DNA from: Clostridia bacterium
Lineage (GTDB): Bacteria; Bacillota; Clostridia; Peptostreptococcales; Anaerovoracaceae
NCBI GenBank assembly: GCA_024403185.1
Contig: JAKSSG010000004.1
Span: 1 to 62,403 of the forward strand
Reading direction: 5' to 3'
DNA: 62,403 bases
Under the pieces are notes generated by a model. That model worked only from the letters and a program-made list of their open reading frames with translations, did no database searches and had not been told where the DNA came from. Position numbers and translations under genes: made by a program. Positions 41,440 to 50,390 of this stretch are shown here, one piece after another; position 1 is the stretch's first letter; every line of letters begins with the position of its first letter.

Positions 41440-44162
41440 TTTGTTCTCCTCCTGTGCAATAATGCGATTATTATTCCAACTGCCAGCCCTGCCAGGGACA
41501 TTAGCAGTCCCAGTCTGGCAATGTCATCGTTGTATCTCAGTTCTATCTCATGGTGGCCTGCGCCTACCTCTGTTCCCATGAATGTTATGTTCGCCCTGCC
41601 GATCTTTTCAGCCTTCTGTCCGTCAACATATACATCCCAGTTGGAATTCCTTGCTATTGAGAAAAATACGATGCCGTCACTGTCAAGGTCAACTGAACCC
41701 TTTACTGCTTTTGCATCATAGGATTCAACATTAAACGGCTCGGCGGATCTTTCTGCGGCGTACCTGTCAAACAGGTCCATGTTCATGGATGAAATGTGTA
41801 TCCTGTCAAATCTGTAGGTTCCCGTATCGGACAGGCTTACCTTTATCGTTCCGCTGTATCCGTCATAATAACCCATGTTCAGGTCGTAGTTTCTGATATT
41901 GAAAATCGACTGGTTTGTCAGTTCGTTATCCGCGGATTCCCTGACGGATTCGTTTGTGCATTCCATCTTGAAGCTTGCGCTTGTGCTTCCGCTTCCCCTG
42001 ATGAAATCGTCGAATGAAACGATGAGCTGTCCTGCAGGAGCATCCTCAACCTTCATCGAAAAGCTGGCGTTTTCCTTCGTTGCCGTCAGCTCGCCGTCTC
42101 CGAATTCAATGCCGTCGGTACCCGTAATTCTGTATTTTACATCTCTGACATCCGTCTCGATGTCTTCTGCTGTGATCTGCTTTGTTGAAAGGCCTTCCAT
42201 CTTCTCATCAGGAATTACAACTGCCTGCAGCAGCGCCTGCTCTCTCTCCAGTCTTCCCAGCTTTTCAAACTCGCTCCTGCTGATGCATCTGTCGTATGCA
42301 AATCCCAGCCCCGCATCGTATTTGCTTCTGAATACGTTTACTCCGTCTATATTGCCGGCCTTCTCAAAACCGTAGCTCGCGTATGCATCTGCCTCGCTGC
42401 GGTCATTCTTAAGGTCATTGCCAAGGAAATATCTCACTCCGAAGAGATAATCCAGTCCGGCTCTGTTGTCATTGGAAAGCATGTACACTCTCTTGGAATA
42501 ACCGTAGCTGTTTCCCACCAGATTATTGAAATCAAGCAGTGTCTCAGGCAGCTTTGAGTCATACAGATAAATGCTCTTTGACTGCCAGTACAGATTTTCA
42601 TTTGCCGGCATCTTCATTTCGTTCTGAACGTTTATCCAGTAAACCTGATCCACTCTGTAGAAATCTTCGTCATCAATCTGCGTTGCAACTCTCTGCGTCG
42701 ACTTTTCCAGCTGCTTGTACATGTCGCTGTCATGAACGAATTTGCCCATGTTCCCGTAGAGGCTTCCGTTCCATGCGATTACGAGAGTGACGCAGGTGAT
42801 TACTGTCACGGCAATCTGCTTGCCCCTTGTTCCCGCAAGCATCTTCCTTGATCCGATTGCGGCAAGAATGGCAATGCCGCCAAGAACTGTAATGCCTATG
42901 AAAGCCCATGTGTTTCTGTCCATTGAGCATATGCCGATCAGAGTAAAGCCTATTGTCCACACAGCAATCACGGCCAGAGCAATTGTCATGGCAATCATGT
43001 TGCCCTTTTCTTTCAGTTCGCCGATATCGAAATGTTCCGCTGCCGCCCAGACAGCAAAGAACGGAACGATGTAATACCACCTTCCCGAATTGTAGCTGAA
43101 ACCGTTGAACATGCTGCTGAAAAATGGAAACAGCATCATTCCGAAGAGAATCAGCGTCATTACCGCCGCAGTATTCTTCCTGGTGATCTTTCTGAATGCC
43201 ACGGCCAGCACGATGAGTGCAAAAGCAGGAATGCCCAGGTATGAATATCCGTCCAGAAGGCCTTCGGAAACTATATGCTTGCCCAGGTCACAGTAGAACT
43301 GCGGGCTGTAAAGCAGGTCAATTCCCTCATCCGCACTTTCCATTGAAGCAGCCTGAACTCTCAGGAATCTCTGAACAAGCACCACTGCGGAAATCAGTAT
43401 TCCCGTGCATCCGTATAGCATGAACAGGCCTATCCTGGCAGCATATTCCTTAATTCTGAAGGAATCATTGTATGCGAAATACCTGAGGAAGATGTATATT
43501 ACAACAACAAGCCCGGCCATGTATGCCAGGTATGAATTTTCAATGGTGCAGTACGCAACGGTCAGTATGAATAAAAGAGGAGATTTTCCCTTGTAGATTC
43601 GGTCTATTGAAAGAACCAGTATCGGCAGAAGTGCAATGATAATCACAAATCTGGCCTGGGACATTGCGATGTTAACCGTGAATGTGCAGAAAACGAAGGA
43701 AACAGCACCCATGAGACATGCGAAATCCGGAAGCTTCACTTCGCGCGCAAAAGCAATGAATGCAAGGCCCGCCAGATACAGTTTAACGATCAGCATGAGA
43801 GTGTATCCCAGCTCCAGATGTTTCCACGGAAACAGGGCTGCAATTAGATTGAAGGGATCGGTTAAATAGGAAACCTCCAGTCCTGTTCCCTTGAACCAGG
43901 ACCACTGAGGATATCCGTCTCCCGTAAAGAGTGAAGGCAGATTGTGCTTGATTTCAGCTATCCAGAAATACCCCTGTCTGTATGCATCCCCAAACTGAAC
44001 GAAGGTCCTGTTCAGAAGAATGAACATGGCAAAAATACCTGCCGAAATCACAATGAACAGCAGAGAAAACAATGCCACCATCTGCTTCGTGCTGACATTG
44101 AGATTGCCCTCTTCATTGAACCATCTGTCTGTGATTTTTTTCTTTGAGTCGATTCTTTCCAT
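41436..44162 (-). CDS. YfhO-family GT-C membrane glycosyltransferase
   Basis: 908 residues. About 13 membrane helices in the N-terminal two thirds, with [19 protein letters not shown] as the GT-C Asp loop, then an extracellular C-terminal domain and a last membrane helix ([18 protein letters not shown]). In Bacillus and Listeria, YfhO-type proteins take a sugar from undecaprenyl phosphate, made by a CsbB-type GT2 and flipped by GtcA, and put it on lipoteichoic acid. Here GT2 genes (27557, 48226) and a GtrA gene (60978) are present but in other operons. First gene of the Tag operon; its ATG lies 8 nt from an extended -10 with no RBS. Confidence 0.88.
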   Translation of the reverse strand: MERIDSKKKITDRWFNEEGNLNVSTKQMVALFSLLFIVISAGIFAMFILLNRTFVQFGDAYRQGYFWIAEIKHNLPSLFTGDGYPQWSWFKGTGLEVSYLTDPFNLIAALFPWKHLELGYTLMLIVKLYLAGLAFIAFAREVKLPDFACLMGAVSFVFCTFTVNIAMSQARFVIIIALLPILVLSIDRIYKGKSPLLFILTVAYCTIENSYLAYMAGLVVVIYIFLRYFAYNDSFRIKEYAARIGLFMLYGCTGILISAVVLVQRFLRVQAASMESADEGIDLLYSPQFYCDLGKHIVSEGLLDGYSYLGIPAFALIVLAVAFRKITRKNTAAVMTLILFGMMLFPFFSSMFNGFSYNSGRWYYIVPFFAVWAAAEHFDIGELKEKGNMIAMTIALAVIAVWTIGFTLIGICSMDRNTWAFIGITVLGGIAILAAIGSRKMLAGTRGKQIAVTVITCVTLVIAWNGSLYGNMGKFVHDSDMYKQLEKSTQRVATQIDDEDFYRVDQVYWINVQNEMKMPANENLYWQSKSIYLYDSKLPETLLDFNNLVGNSYGYSKRVYMLSNDNRAGLDYLFGVRYFLGNDLKNDRSEADAYASYGFEKAGNIDGVNVFRSKYDAGLGFAYDRCISRSEFEKLGRLEREQALLQAVVIPDEKMEGLSTKQITAEDIETDVRDVKYRITGTDGIEFGDGELTATKENASFSMKVEDAPAGQLIVSFDDFIRGSGSTSASFKMECTNESVRESADNELTNQSIFNIRNYDLNMGYYDGYSGTIKVSLSDTGTYRFDRIHISSMNMDLFDRYAAERSAEPFNVESYDAKAVKGSVDLDSDGIVFFSIARNSNWDVYVDGQKAEKIGRANITFMGTEVGAGHHEIELRYNDDIARLGLLMSLAGLAVGIIIALLHRRRTK

Positions 44163-44170
44163 ACATAATT

Positions 44171-44179
44171 ATTTTAACA
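44171..44179 (-). promoter_or_regulatory. Extended -10 promoter of the teichoic-acid operon
   Basis: TGTTAAAAT on the minus strand, then AATTATGT and the ATG of the YfhO gene. The spacing implies a leaderless or nearly leaderless mRNA. Confidence 0.6.
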
Positions 44180-44221
44180 TACATACATTATATAAGCGAG
44201 ATAATAGTACATTTTTAATGC

Positions 44222-44250
44222 TTGATTTTGGCATGTCCATAAGTTAACAT
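44222..44250 (+). promoter_or_regulatory. Possible promoter of the lipoprotein gene
   Basis: TTGATT (44222-44227), a 17-bp spacer and TAACAT (44245-44250). The -10 is weak, but the position just before the RBS is suitable. Confidence 0.3.
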
Positions 44251-44274
44251 TAAGTGAACAAAGGAGGTATTAGA

Positions 44275-44724
44275 ATGAAAAGAAAAAACATGCTGTCAAT
44301 CATGCTGGCCATCGTAATGATCCTGTCCATGAGCCTGGTTTTCGGGGCATGCGGTTCCGATAATGAGGATGACCAGACCGCTACAGCAGAAGAGCAGACT
44401 ACGGAGGCTGTTGATCCTGAAGCTGCAGAGCTGCAGGCCAAAGCCATAGAGATGAACAAGGATGAAAAGAACTTCCTTGGAACGTGGGTGGCAACCACCG
44501 CAAACGCCGAATACTGGTACGGTCATCTTGAGATTACCATAAATGAGGACGGAACCTTTGATGCCGATGTTACCGACGAGAAATTTTCCGGAACCTGGGA
44601 GAAAATCGATGGTGGCATCAGATATGAAAGCGAACTGATGAACGGCACTCTGTTCTACGGCAAAAGATGCCGCATGGTAATAGACGACCAGGACGTTAAG
44701 GTAACACTTAAAAAGGTGGATTAG
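44275..44724 (+). CDS. Small secreted lipoprotein
   Basis: 149 residues. The start is the ATG 6 nt after AAAGGAGGT; an earlier in-frame GTG is less likely. A lipoprotein signal peptide ends in LVFGAC, so Cys near residue 25 would carry the lipid. A Gln/Thr/Glu-rich linker follows, then a domain of about 90 residues with FLGTWVATTANAEYWYG and ITINEDGTFDADVT, reminiscent of small beta-barrel lipocalin-like lipoprotein domains. Function unknown. It has its own promoter and a terminator directly after it. Confidence 0.8.
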   Translation: MKRKNMLSIMLAIVMILSMSLVFGACGSDNEDDQTATAEEQTTEAVDPEAAELQAKAIEMNKDEKNFLGTWVATTANAEYWYGHLEITINEDGTFDADVTDEKFSGTWEKIDGGIRYESELMNGTLFYGKRCRMVIDDQDVKVTLKKVD

Positions 44725-44744
44725 GACAGATATTTAATGACAAT

Positions 44745-44778
44745 AAAAAAGGCTGACGGCTATGCCGTCAGCCTTTTA
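44745..44778. terminator. Bidirectional terminator
   Basis: A perfect 10-bp stem (GGCTGACGGC with GCCGTCAGCC), 3-nt loop, with AAAAAA on the left and TTTTAT on the right. It lies between the convergent lipoprotein and L,D-transpeptidase genes. Confidence 0.93.
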
Positions 44779-44791
44779 TGTTGCCATTATC

Positions 44792-46357
44792 TTAGTAGCA
44801 GATTACCGGAGTTCCGATAAACTTCATATCCCATATTGCCTTTGCATCTGAATTGTTGTTTCTTATGCATCCATGGGAGTGCGGTTCACCCAGTTTATAT
44901 GATCTGGCCTTGCCGTGAATGCCGTTCTTGCCGTGGTAGCAGTTCCAGTACGGAATTCCCACCTGGCTTCTGAAACGCCAGTGATTGATCATGTTGTTTC
45001 CGGTATAGGAAGGTGTTGAGGCTTTTCCTGAAGAGCATTCCCAGCTACTTCTCTTCCAGGTCCATGTCTTTCCTCCAACCTTTCGTCCCTGCTTTGCAAT
45101 CTTCCACGTTCCGTTAACATACTGGAATATGTAGAGGTGCTGAGTATAGTAGTTGACCCAGATGCAGTATTTTGTTTTCTGCTGATATGTCTTGCGCGTA
45201 GCACTCTTTGCGAAATATCTGTTGATGAACAGTTCCGCTTCCTCGTTTGTATAGTTGCCCTTTGTCTGATTCTTGTAATTGCCTATATACTTTGCCTTCT
45301 GATTGCGCGAATTTATTCTGGCTATTCTGTATGTGAGAACTCTGTACTTGCCGTTTACCTTGAACTTCTTCTTGAAGTAGTAGCAGCCGGAATTGTAGCC
45401 GTAGCACTTGATGGTTTCATTTCTGCTGAAGGTATGTGACTTCTTGTACTTGTCCTTGCTGGTCAGGGTTCTGTTCATCTTCGGCTGGACCGTGATGTAC
45501 ATCTGTCTTACTGCACCCTTGCCCTTGCTGGTTCTCTTTGATGTTGAATAGATCGGTTCCTCGAATGTGGTTCTCTTTCCGGCCTTTACCCTGTAGTAAT
45601 AAACCTTATCCATGTATCCCACTGAGTCGGTCATGTCCTTGTTGTCCGTAATTTTGCATTTCCTTGTGGTTTTCATTATTGTCTTCCACGAGCCGCCTGC
45701 CTTTTTTCTCTGGACATAATATCTCTGCGCTCCGGAAACCTTTTTCCATTCTATTACAACACCCTTGAATGTTGATTTGGCTGTAACGCTTGTAGCGGCA
45801 ATTGTAGCCTTTGCTGGAGTAGCCTGTTTGAATTCCTGAACAACCATTGCTTCATCACTTGCAAAAAGACTGACCTCAAATCTGTACTCTGTATCCTTGA
45901 TCAGTCCCTCAGCAACATACTCTGTAGCAGTTCTTTCAAGTTTTGCCGGTTCTTCCAGTACCGGAACATCCCATGTGCCCGGATTATCCGGATTCTCACC
46001 GTAGATATTAACGGTGATATTTTTTATTTCCACATCGGATACAGCATCCCATTCAATCCTTATCTTGTCCCCGTATTTGGACTTGTTTCCTGTTACTCTC
46101 AGATTTATTTTATCCGGAGCAGTATCTTCGTCCTCAGCCGGTTCATTGTTAAGAGCAGGTTCAGATACCGATTCGGTCTTGTCTATATTCTCGTCAGGGT
46201 TCTCAATTGCTTCCGGTGTTCCTTCACCTGAAACAACCGGTGTGCCCTCAACGTTTCCCGTTCCCTGTAAAGGCTCCGCGAAAACGCCTGCACCCGTTGT
46301 TGCAAACATCATCAGCACTGTGATGAACACTACAGCATTTCTTCGCATTTTCTTCAT
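44792..46357 (-). CDS. Secreted L,D-transpeptidase (YkuD) with Fn3-like domain
   Basis: 521 residues. A signal peptide covers about 1-27 (TTGAGVFAEP). Residues about 30-75 are acidic and low-complexity. Two beta-sandwich regions follow, including an Fn3-like domain (VVIEWKKVSGAQRYYVQRKK). The C-terminal YkuD domain has HLYIFQYVNGTWK, GIHGKARSYKLG and SHGCIRNNNSDAKAIWD, with the catalytic Cys near 498. L,D-transpeptidases make 3-3 cross-links in peptidoglycan or attach proteins to it. A GAGG RBS precedes the ATG. Only 51 nt separate it from the membrane-protein gene upstream on the same strand, with no terminator between, so cotranscription is possible. Confidence 0.92.
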   Translation of the reverse strand: MKKMRRNAVVFITVLMMFATTGAGVFAEPLQGTGNVEGTPVVSGEGTPEAIENPDENIDKTESVSEPALNNEPAEDEDTAPDKINLRVTGNKSKYGDKIRIEWDAVSDVEIKNITVNIYGENPDNPGTWDVPVLEEPAKLERTATEYVAEGLIKDTEYRFEVSLFASDEAMVVQEFKQATPAKATIAATSVTAKSTFKGVVIEWKKVSGAQRYYVQRKKAGGSWKTIMKTTRKCKITDNKDMTDSVGYMDKVYYYRVKAGKRTTFEEPIYSTSKRTSKGKGAVRQMYITVQPKMNRTLTSKDKYKKSHTFSRNETIKCYGYNSGCYYFKKKFKVNGKYRVLTYRIARINSRNQKAKYIGNYKNQTKGNYTNEEAELFINRYFAKSATRKTYQQKTKYCIWVNYYTQHLYIFQYVNGTWKIAKQGRKVGGKTWTWKRSSWECSSGKASTPSYTGNNMINHWRFRSQVGIPYWNCYHGKNGIHGKARSYKLGEPHSHGCIRNNNSDAKAIWDMKFIGTPVICY

Positions 46358-46408
46358 TTCAATTCCTCTTTCAAAAAATTAAATATAAATATATCTTATA
46401 ATATTCTA

Positions 46409-48136
46409 CTAGAAACGGTCATCCTTTGCAAACACCATTTTCCACAGTGAGTGCCCGCCGACTTCGCCGGTTTTTTCAAGTAAAATGGCGGTATTGCCGT
46501 CTGCATACCATTTGTTCATGTATTCAGTCAGCCTGTCCACGTTCTTGTCTTCAAAGATGAAGGCCCTGTCGTTGTCTATCAGGTCGGCAAATGTGTTACT
46601 GAGACCGTATGCAGCCATCTTATCGCTCAGGTAAGGCGACCTGGTTCCCCAGCTTCCGAATCCCAGAGCGTTCTTCTGATATCCTCTGTCCGGCATGTCC
46701 AGCGGCTTCGCATAGTATTCCGACAGTCCTCTCGTGCCCTTGCCGAACACGTAGAAATTATCCTGTCTGCTGTCGATCAGTTTTGTGATTTCCGCCGGTG
46801 TCTGTCCACTGACCGCGTAATCATGAAGCTGAATGTCCGCCTTGCAGACCGGCAGCTGGCAAAGCAGCATCAGTGCAGCACATGCAGCGCACATGATCAC
46901 TTCTTTTTTGCCGCCCCGGTTCATCAGTTCAGGCTTTCTCAGATACCTGCCATCGGCATAGTACAGCATCCAGATTATCGTTCCGAAATCCGCAATGTAT
47001 GTCGCCCTGTACAGCGGTCTTCCGACGTAATACAGGTAACAGTAAAGTACAGCTGCGAATACACAGGCTCCCAGCAGGTACAGACAGTAACGCGGTTTAT
47101 AGAGTATCAGACCGGCAAGGAAAAGCAGACCTATCAGTATCAGGTGCATTCCGCGTCTGTTGAAATCTCTGACATCCTTCAGCGAACTCTTCACCGTCTT
47201 CGTCAATGCCTCTGAAGCCGACAATCCCGAATTGCCGTTTGACTTGTATATATCACTTATTGTTTTCAGGTTTTCAGGAGAAGCAGCTCCGTCATAATCC
47301 AGATACCAGTTGCTAATCAGGTAAAGGTCGTTTTCCGAAAATCCTGCCTTTTCATACTCTTCCCTGTTTTTGCAGAAGTCCTCATAAACGGGATAGTCGG
47401 TTACAAGGGTCCTGTTGGTGTCGTATTCGATGTATTCGGCAAGCTCAGGTGTGCCCTTGTTTATCTGCATGCTCATGACATATGTGCCTGCAGCCCCGCC
47501 GATCAGCAGAAGACAGATTACATAGACAGCTATTCTTCTGCCCGTAAGATATCCCTCCGGAATCAGTGCCCTGCGGTTTATCACAACCCAGGCTATGAGG
47601 AATATTCCGGCACAGCCGATTGCAACTATCAGGTTCATGTCTCTCAGCCAAGTGCCCAGATATATGAAAATGAACGCGATAACATACCATCCAGCATTCT
47701 TCCTGCTTATCATTGCATGAACGAGAAGAAGCATGCCCGTTGTCAGCACTAGTGCGGATGTCTTGGTAAACTGAATGATGCTGTAATGATCCCCTGCAAA
47801 TACAGTCAGTATGAGAACAGCAGCAATCAGGCCCGCCCTGCTTCGGAAGGAATCCATGAATACTCTGGTGATGCATACAAAGCAGAACCATGACAATGCC
47901 ATCTGTACCAGAACGAAAGCGTTTGTTCCCGGCATTATTGTCTGAATTCCCATTAGAATGCGGCAGAAAAAGTAATTTATGAAACTGCTGAAGGGATATC
48001 CGTCAACGATGCGCAATGAAACCACATAATCATCGTTTGTTTCATATGCGATATCCGTGCAGATCAGCGTTGCCGCCAGTATGACCGCATTTATGATAAT
48101 TGCGCTTATCCAGTTGTGTCTAAATAGCTTACTCAT
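46409..48136 (-). CDS. Polytopic membrane protein, possible GT-C glycosyltransferase
   Basis: 575 residues from the ATG that begins MSKLFRHNW; the open frame extends further upstream but there it overlaps the divergent GT2 gene. About 11 membrane helices, and a first extracellular loop with DIAYETNDDYVVSLRIVDG, acidic as in GT-C enzymes, then a C-terminal non-membrane region (about 455-575). I do not recognise the family. The divergent GT2/ATP-grasp pair next to it suggests that it may use a polyprenyl-linked sugar. The ATG lies 6 nt from an extended -10, with no RBS. Confidence 0.6.
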   Translation of the reverse strand: MSKLFRHNWISAIIINAVILAATLICTDIAYETNDDYVVSLRIVDGYPFSSFINYFFCRILMGIQTIMPGTNAFVLVQMALSWFCFVCITRVFMDSFRSRAGLIAAVLILTVFAGDHYSIIQFTKTSALVLTTGMLLLVHAMISRKNAGWYVIAFIFIYLGTWLRDMNLIVAIGCAGIFLIAWVVINRRALIPEGYLTGRRIAVYVICLLLIGGAAGTYVMSMQINKGTPELAEYIEYDTNRTLVTDYPVYEDFCKNREEYEKAGFSENDLYLISNWYLDYDGAASPENLKTISDIYKSNGNSGLSASEALTKTVKSSLKDVRDFNRRGMHLILIGLLFLAGLILYKPRYCLYLLGACVFAAVLYCYLYYVGRPLYRATYIADFGTIIWMLYYADGRYLRKPELMNRGGKKEVIMCAACAALMLLCQLPVCKADIQLHDYAVSGQTPAEITKLIDSRQDNFYVFGKGTRGLSEYYAKPLDMPDRGYQKNALGFGSWGTRSPYLSDKMAAYGLSNTFADLIDNDRAFIFEDKNVDRLTEYMNKWYADGNTAILLEKTGEVGGHSLWKMVFAKDDRF

Positions 48137-48142
48137 ACATTG

Positions 48143-48151
48143 ACTATACCA
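48143..48151 (-). promoter_or_regulatory. Extended -10 promoter of the membrane-protein gene
   Basis: TGGTATAGT on the minus strand, then CAATGT and the ATG. Transcription would start at or next to the start codon. Confidence 0.55.
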
Positions 48152-48158
48152 TATAAAG

Positions 48159-48187
48159 TTGATAAAAGGCGATAAATATATTAAAAT
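48159..48187 (+). promoter_or_regulatory. Promoter of the second GT2/ATP-grasp pair
   Basis: TTGATA (48159-48164), a 17-bp spacer and TAAAAT (48182-48187). The RBS GAGGAG lies at 48215-48220. Confidence 0.7.
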
Positions 48188-48225
48188 AACGATACGAAAG
48201 CTAATGCGAAAACAGAGGAGACTGC

Positions 48226-49158
48226 ATGTTATATTCAGTAATAATTCCATGTTACAAGTCAGCTCATACCATACGACAGGTTGTTGAAGAAACATCAGCC
48301 GAGCTTGACAGACTTCAGAAAAAGCCATACGAATTCGTCCTCGTGGACGATTTTTCACCTGACGGAGGCGACACGATCTGTGAACTTCGCGCTCTGGCCG
48401 ATGATTATGCTTTTGTTACAGTTGTTGAACTGGCGCAGAACGCCGGGCAGCACAATGCTGTAATGGCAGGTCTTAATCAGGCGGAAGGCGATGTGCTGAT
48501 TGCCATGGACGATGACATGCAGACTCATCCGTCACAGCTTCACAAGCTCTTTGAGGAATTCGACAAGGGACCTGACATTGTATACGGCTACTACGAGGAG
48601 AAAAAGGAATCCGGTTTCCGCAGGTTCGGAAGCTGGCTCAACTACATGTCCTTCAGAATTCTCATCGGAAAGCCTAAGGATCTCAAGACTTCCAGCTTCT
48701 GGATTATCCGTAAATTCGTGCGTGACTATGTTGTTCAGTACAAGAGTCAGTACACCCATCTGCAGGGTCTTTTCCTGAGAACCACGCGGAACATTTCCAG
48801 CGTCCCTGTAGAGCATTTTGAACGGGCATACGGCAAATCCGGCTACACCCTGAAAAAGCTGGTGGGGCTCTGGTCAAATGTAATGGGCTTCTCAATCGTA
48901 CCTTTGAGACTGGCCCGCAACGCAGGATTGTTCTTCTCGATTCTGAGTATCCTTGGTGCAATCGCAATTGTCCTGAAAAAGATCATTGCTCCTACAGCGG
49001 CAATCGGATGGTATTCGATGATAGTCAGCATCTGCTTCTTCTCGGGACTCATTCTCCTGTTCCTGGGACTGATAGGTGAGTATCTGGGCAGAATGTATCT
49101 GGGAATGACGAATAATCCTCAGTTCGTAGTCAGAACGGTATACAAAAGCAATAAATAG
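48226..49158 (+). CDS. Polyprenyl-phosphate glycosyltransferase (GtrB/CsbB-like), copy 2
   Basis: 310 residues. VIPCYKSAHTIRQVVEE, FVLVDDFSPDGGDTI, IAMDDDMQTHPSQL and SFWIIRKFVRDYVVQYK are the GT2 motifs; two membrane helices follow (FFSILSILGAIAIVL, ICFFSGLILLFLGLIG), then GEYLGRMYLGMTNNPQFVV. Same family and length as the protein of 27557-28507. It makes a polyprenyl-phosphate sugar. It is followed after 17 nt by an ATP-grasp gene, as in copy 1. Preceded by its own consensus-like promoter. Confidence 0.93.
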   Translation: MLYSVIIPCYKSAHTIRQVVEETSAELDRLQKKPYEFVLVDDFSPDGGDTICELRALADDYAFVTVVELAQNAGQHNAVMAGLNQAEGDVLIAMDDDMQTHPSQLHKLFEEFDKGPDIVYGYYEEKKESGFRRFGSWLNYMSFRILIGKPKDLKTSSFWIIRKFVRDYVVQYKSQYTHLQGLFLRTTRNISSVPVEHFERAYGKSGYTLKKLVGLWSNVMGFSIVPLRLARNAGLFFSILSILGAIAIVLKKIIAPTAAIGWYSMIVSICFFSGLILLFLGLIGEYLGRMYLGMTNNPQFVVRTVYKSNK

Positions 49159-49175
49159 TTTTAAAGAAGGATGTT

Positions 49176-50378
49176 ATGAAAAAAATACTGATTCTCGGAG
49201 CCGGAATATACCAGGTTCCGCTGATTAAAACCGCAAAGAGAATGGGACTGTACACCATAGTGGCAAGCATTCCCGGAAACTATCCCGGCTTCGAGCTGGC
49301 TGATAAAGTATATTATGAAAACACTACGGACTATGGCAGAATACTTGCCATTGCCCGTAAGGAAAAAATCGACGGCATCATTACCACAGGTACTGATGTC
49401 GCTGTAATTACCATAGGCCGAGTATGTGACACTCTCGGGCTTTCAGGTCTGTCCTTCAAGGCTGCCGAGATTGCAACAGACAAGCTTCTGATGAAATCAT
49501 GTTACGAAAAGTACGGTGTCAGAACGGCCAAGTTCAGAAAGATTCTGTTTGACAATGAAAACTATGCCGATGAACTGTCGGGACTTGAACTTCCGCTCAT
49601 GTTCAAATCGGTTGACTCCTCAGGCAGCCGCGGAATCACCAAGGTGAACTCACCTGACGAGTTTGACGCAGCACGCAACTACGTGCTGGACAACACCAGA
49701 TCAAACTACTTCATAGTTGAAGAATACATTGAAGGTGAGGAATTCGGTGCCCAGGCATTCGTTCACAAGGGCGAAATTCAGTTCATACTTCCTCACGGAG
49801 ATTACGTGTTCAAGGGCGATACGGGAGTTCCTATCGGACACTTTGCCCCGTATGACCTTTCCGATGAAGTAATAGAGGATTCCAAGCAGCAGCTGAGAAT
49901 GGCCATTGATGCAATGGGACTCGATAACTGTGCAATAAACGCCGACTTCATACTGAAGGACGGAAAGACATATGTACTGGAAATCGGCGGCAGAAGCGGT
50001 GCAACCTGCCTTGCCGAACTGGTATCGATTTATTACGGATACGACTATTACGAAAAAATACTCAGAACAGCTCTCGGCGAAGATGTTGACTTTTCCGCAG
50101 GAGACGGCACTCCTGCAGACAAATGCGTGGGAACGCCTAATGCCAGCATGCTTCTCATGAGTGACAGGGACGGTGTCATAGTGTCCCAGACAAATAAAAA
50201 TCCGGAAAATCCGGATATCGTAGATGTTCAGTTTGATTTTCAGCCGGGCGCGCAGGTCCACAAGTTCAAGGTTGGTCCTCACCGCATAGGTCATGTGATT
50301 ACAAAGGGTGAAACCCTTGACAGTGCCGTTGCCACATTGAACGACGCTCTGGCAGAGATTGAAATCAAAGTTGAATGA
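49176..50378 (+). CDS. ATP-grasp ligase, copy 2
   Basis: 400 residues. ILILGAGIYQVPLIKTAKRM at the N-terminus, TTGTDVAVITIGRV, LMFKSVDSSGSRGITKV, YFIVEEYIEGEEFGAQAFV and YVLEIGGRSGATCLAEL match copy 1 motif by motif. It should catalyse ATP-dependent ligation of a carboxylate to an amine or alcohol. Here the pair stands alone, without flippase or DegT genes, so GT2 plus ATP-grasp appears to be the core unit. An AAGGATG RBS precedes the ATG. A terminator lies just past the stop, within the convergent flippase gene. Confidence 0.87.
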   Translation: MKKILILGAGIYQVPLIKTAKRMGLYTIVASIPGNYPGFELADKVYYENTTDYGRILAIARKEKIDGIITTGTDVAVITIGRVCDTLGLSGLSFKAAEIATDKLLMKSCYEKYGVRTAKFRKILFDNENYADELSGLELPLMFKSVDSSGSRGITKVNSPDEFDAARNYVLDNTRSNYFIVEEYIEGEEFGAQAFVHKGEIQFILPHGDYVFKGDTGVPIGHFAPYDLSDEVIEDSKQQLRMAIDAMGLDNCAINADFILKDGKTYVLEIGGRSGATCLAELVSIYYGYDYYEKILRTALGEDVDFSAGDGTPADKCVGTPNASMLLMSDRDGVIVSQTNKNPENPDIVDVQFDFQPGAQVHKFKVGPHRIGHVITKGETLDSAVATLNDALAEIEIKVE

Positions 50379-50390
50379 TTCAGGCAGATA

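Noticed and set aside
46409-48358. Longer form of the membrane protein starting at 48358
   Set aside because: The extra 74 residues overlap the divergent GT2 gene and promoter, and do not look like a membrane protein N-terminus; the ATG at 48136 fits better.
49701-50294. 197-codon open frame on the minus strand
   Set aside because: Antisense to the second ATP-grasp gene; no RBS or recognisable motif.
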